37,543 nt of DNA, from NCBI GenBank assembly GCA_947165345.1, contig CAMVAA010000005.1, forward strand, positions 1 through 37,543, in the 5' to 3' direction. This stretch comes from an uncultured Bacteroidales bacterium (lineage in GTDB: Bacteria; Bacteroidota; Bacteroidia; Bacteroidales; P3). The first letter of the stretch is position 1, and every line of letters starts with the position of its first letter. Made by a program: the position numbers and the translations under genes. Shown here piece by piece: positions 37,356 through 37,543 of the stretch. The notes under the pieces were generated by a model. It saw nothing but the letters and a program-made list of their open reading frames with translations. It had not been told where the DNA came from and made no database searches.

Positions 37356-37543
37356 TCAGTCTTTCTTGCAGTCCTTCTTGCAGCAGCAACCGCCGAGGCA
37401 CTTGTAGGCCAGGCCGGCGAGTGCGGCGCCGACGAGCGGGGCGACGATGAAGAGCCAGAGCTGGCTGCAGGCGCTCCAGCCTTCGGCGTTGCTGAAGAGG
37501 GCCTGGCTCAGCGAGCGGGCGGGGTTGACGCTGGGGTTGGTCA
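37356..37543 (-). CDS. Aquaporin / MIP-family channel, C-terminal fragment
   Basis: The minus-strand frame is open from the window edge to a TGA at 37356-37358 and encodes 61 complete codons. It begins [16 protein letters not shown], the second NPA box of aquaporins followed by the selectivity-filter Arg, then [27 protein letters not shown], the sixth membrane span. This is AqpZ-like (NPARS, QLWLF, APLVGA). It should be a water, or water/glycerol, channel in the inner membrane. The 5' part, including the first NPA box, lies outside the window. The C-terminus is unusual: after the last span it reads [14 protein letters not shown], with five cysteines in the last fourteen residues. Confidence 0.9.
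   Translation of the reverse strand, partial: TNPSVNPARSLSQALFSNAEGWSACSQLWLFIVAPLVGAALAGLAYKCLGGCCCKKDCKKD

Overview
This window comes from a member of the phylum Bacteroidota, most likely a GC-rich gut or oral Bacteroidales; I cannot name a genus. Several things point there. Many intergenic regions carry the Bacteroidota -7 promoter element TAnnTTTG (TATCTTTG, TATATTTG or TACTTTTG), and Shine-Dalgarno sites are scarce. Lipoproteins are numerous, and two SusB-type GH97 glycosidases are present. A PurF-like protein begins Met-Ser-Gly-Phe, and FtsK and PgpH have the forms usual in this phylum. I see no rRNA, tRNA, CRISPR array, insertion sequence or phage gene.

Layout. 1-2907 (+): a 5'-truncated FAD/Fe-S oxidoreductase overlaps hypA and is followed by two small membrane proteins, the last apparently decayed. 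2876-3097: a probable structured RNA ending in a strong terminator. 3155-3352 (+): a small cysteine-bearing membrane protein, convergent with an arginine-decarboxylase-type enzyme (3341-4741, -). 4815-5140 and 5841-6137: intergenic regions full of palindromes with 3-nt loops. 5139-5840 (-): FKBP-type prolyl isomerase lipoprotein. 6138-8492 (-): a lipoprotein and a polyprenyl-phosphate sugar-1-phosphate transferase. 8493-8888: G-rich tandem repeats. 8889-16193 (-): tightly spaced unit sstT, inverting GH97, retaining GH97, 5'-nucleotidase. 16394-19706 (+): PurF-like protein lacking the catalytic cysteine, then a secreted helical-repeat protein. 19724-24472 (-): DUF4412-like secreted protein, ftsK, two paralogous cysteine-rich mini-lipoproteins, and a MauE/DoxX-thioredoxin membrane fusion. 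24891-31234 (+): PgpH-type HD phosphodiesterase, YfhO-like membrane protein and two glycosyltransferases. 31231-34408 (-): S-component-like membrane protein, bifunctional CDP-ribitol synthase and a TagB/TagF-like polyol-phosphate transferase, all behind one consensus promoter. 34526-35557 (+): MORN-like secreted protein. 35651-35788 (-): a candidate small RNA. 35891-37174 (+): mtaB. 37356 to the end (-): the 3' end of an aquaporin gene.

How the genes fit together. Much of the window concerns the envelope: surface glycan priming and assembly (6138-8492 and 26975-34408), starch- and galactoside-type glycan breakdown linked to serine/threonine uptake, and envelope redox or folding proteins (FKBP, and the lipoprotein/MauE-Trx set behind ftsK). 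The best candidates for something undescribed are the ftsK-linked redox set, the CDP-ribitol/teichoic-acid-like pair in a Gram-negative, the ~70-residue repeat protein, the two promoter/terminator-bounded RNAs, and one 11-bp minisatellite present at two loci about 16 kb apart.
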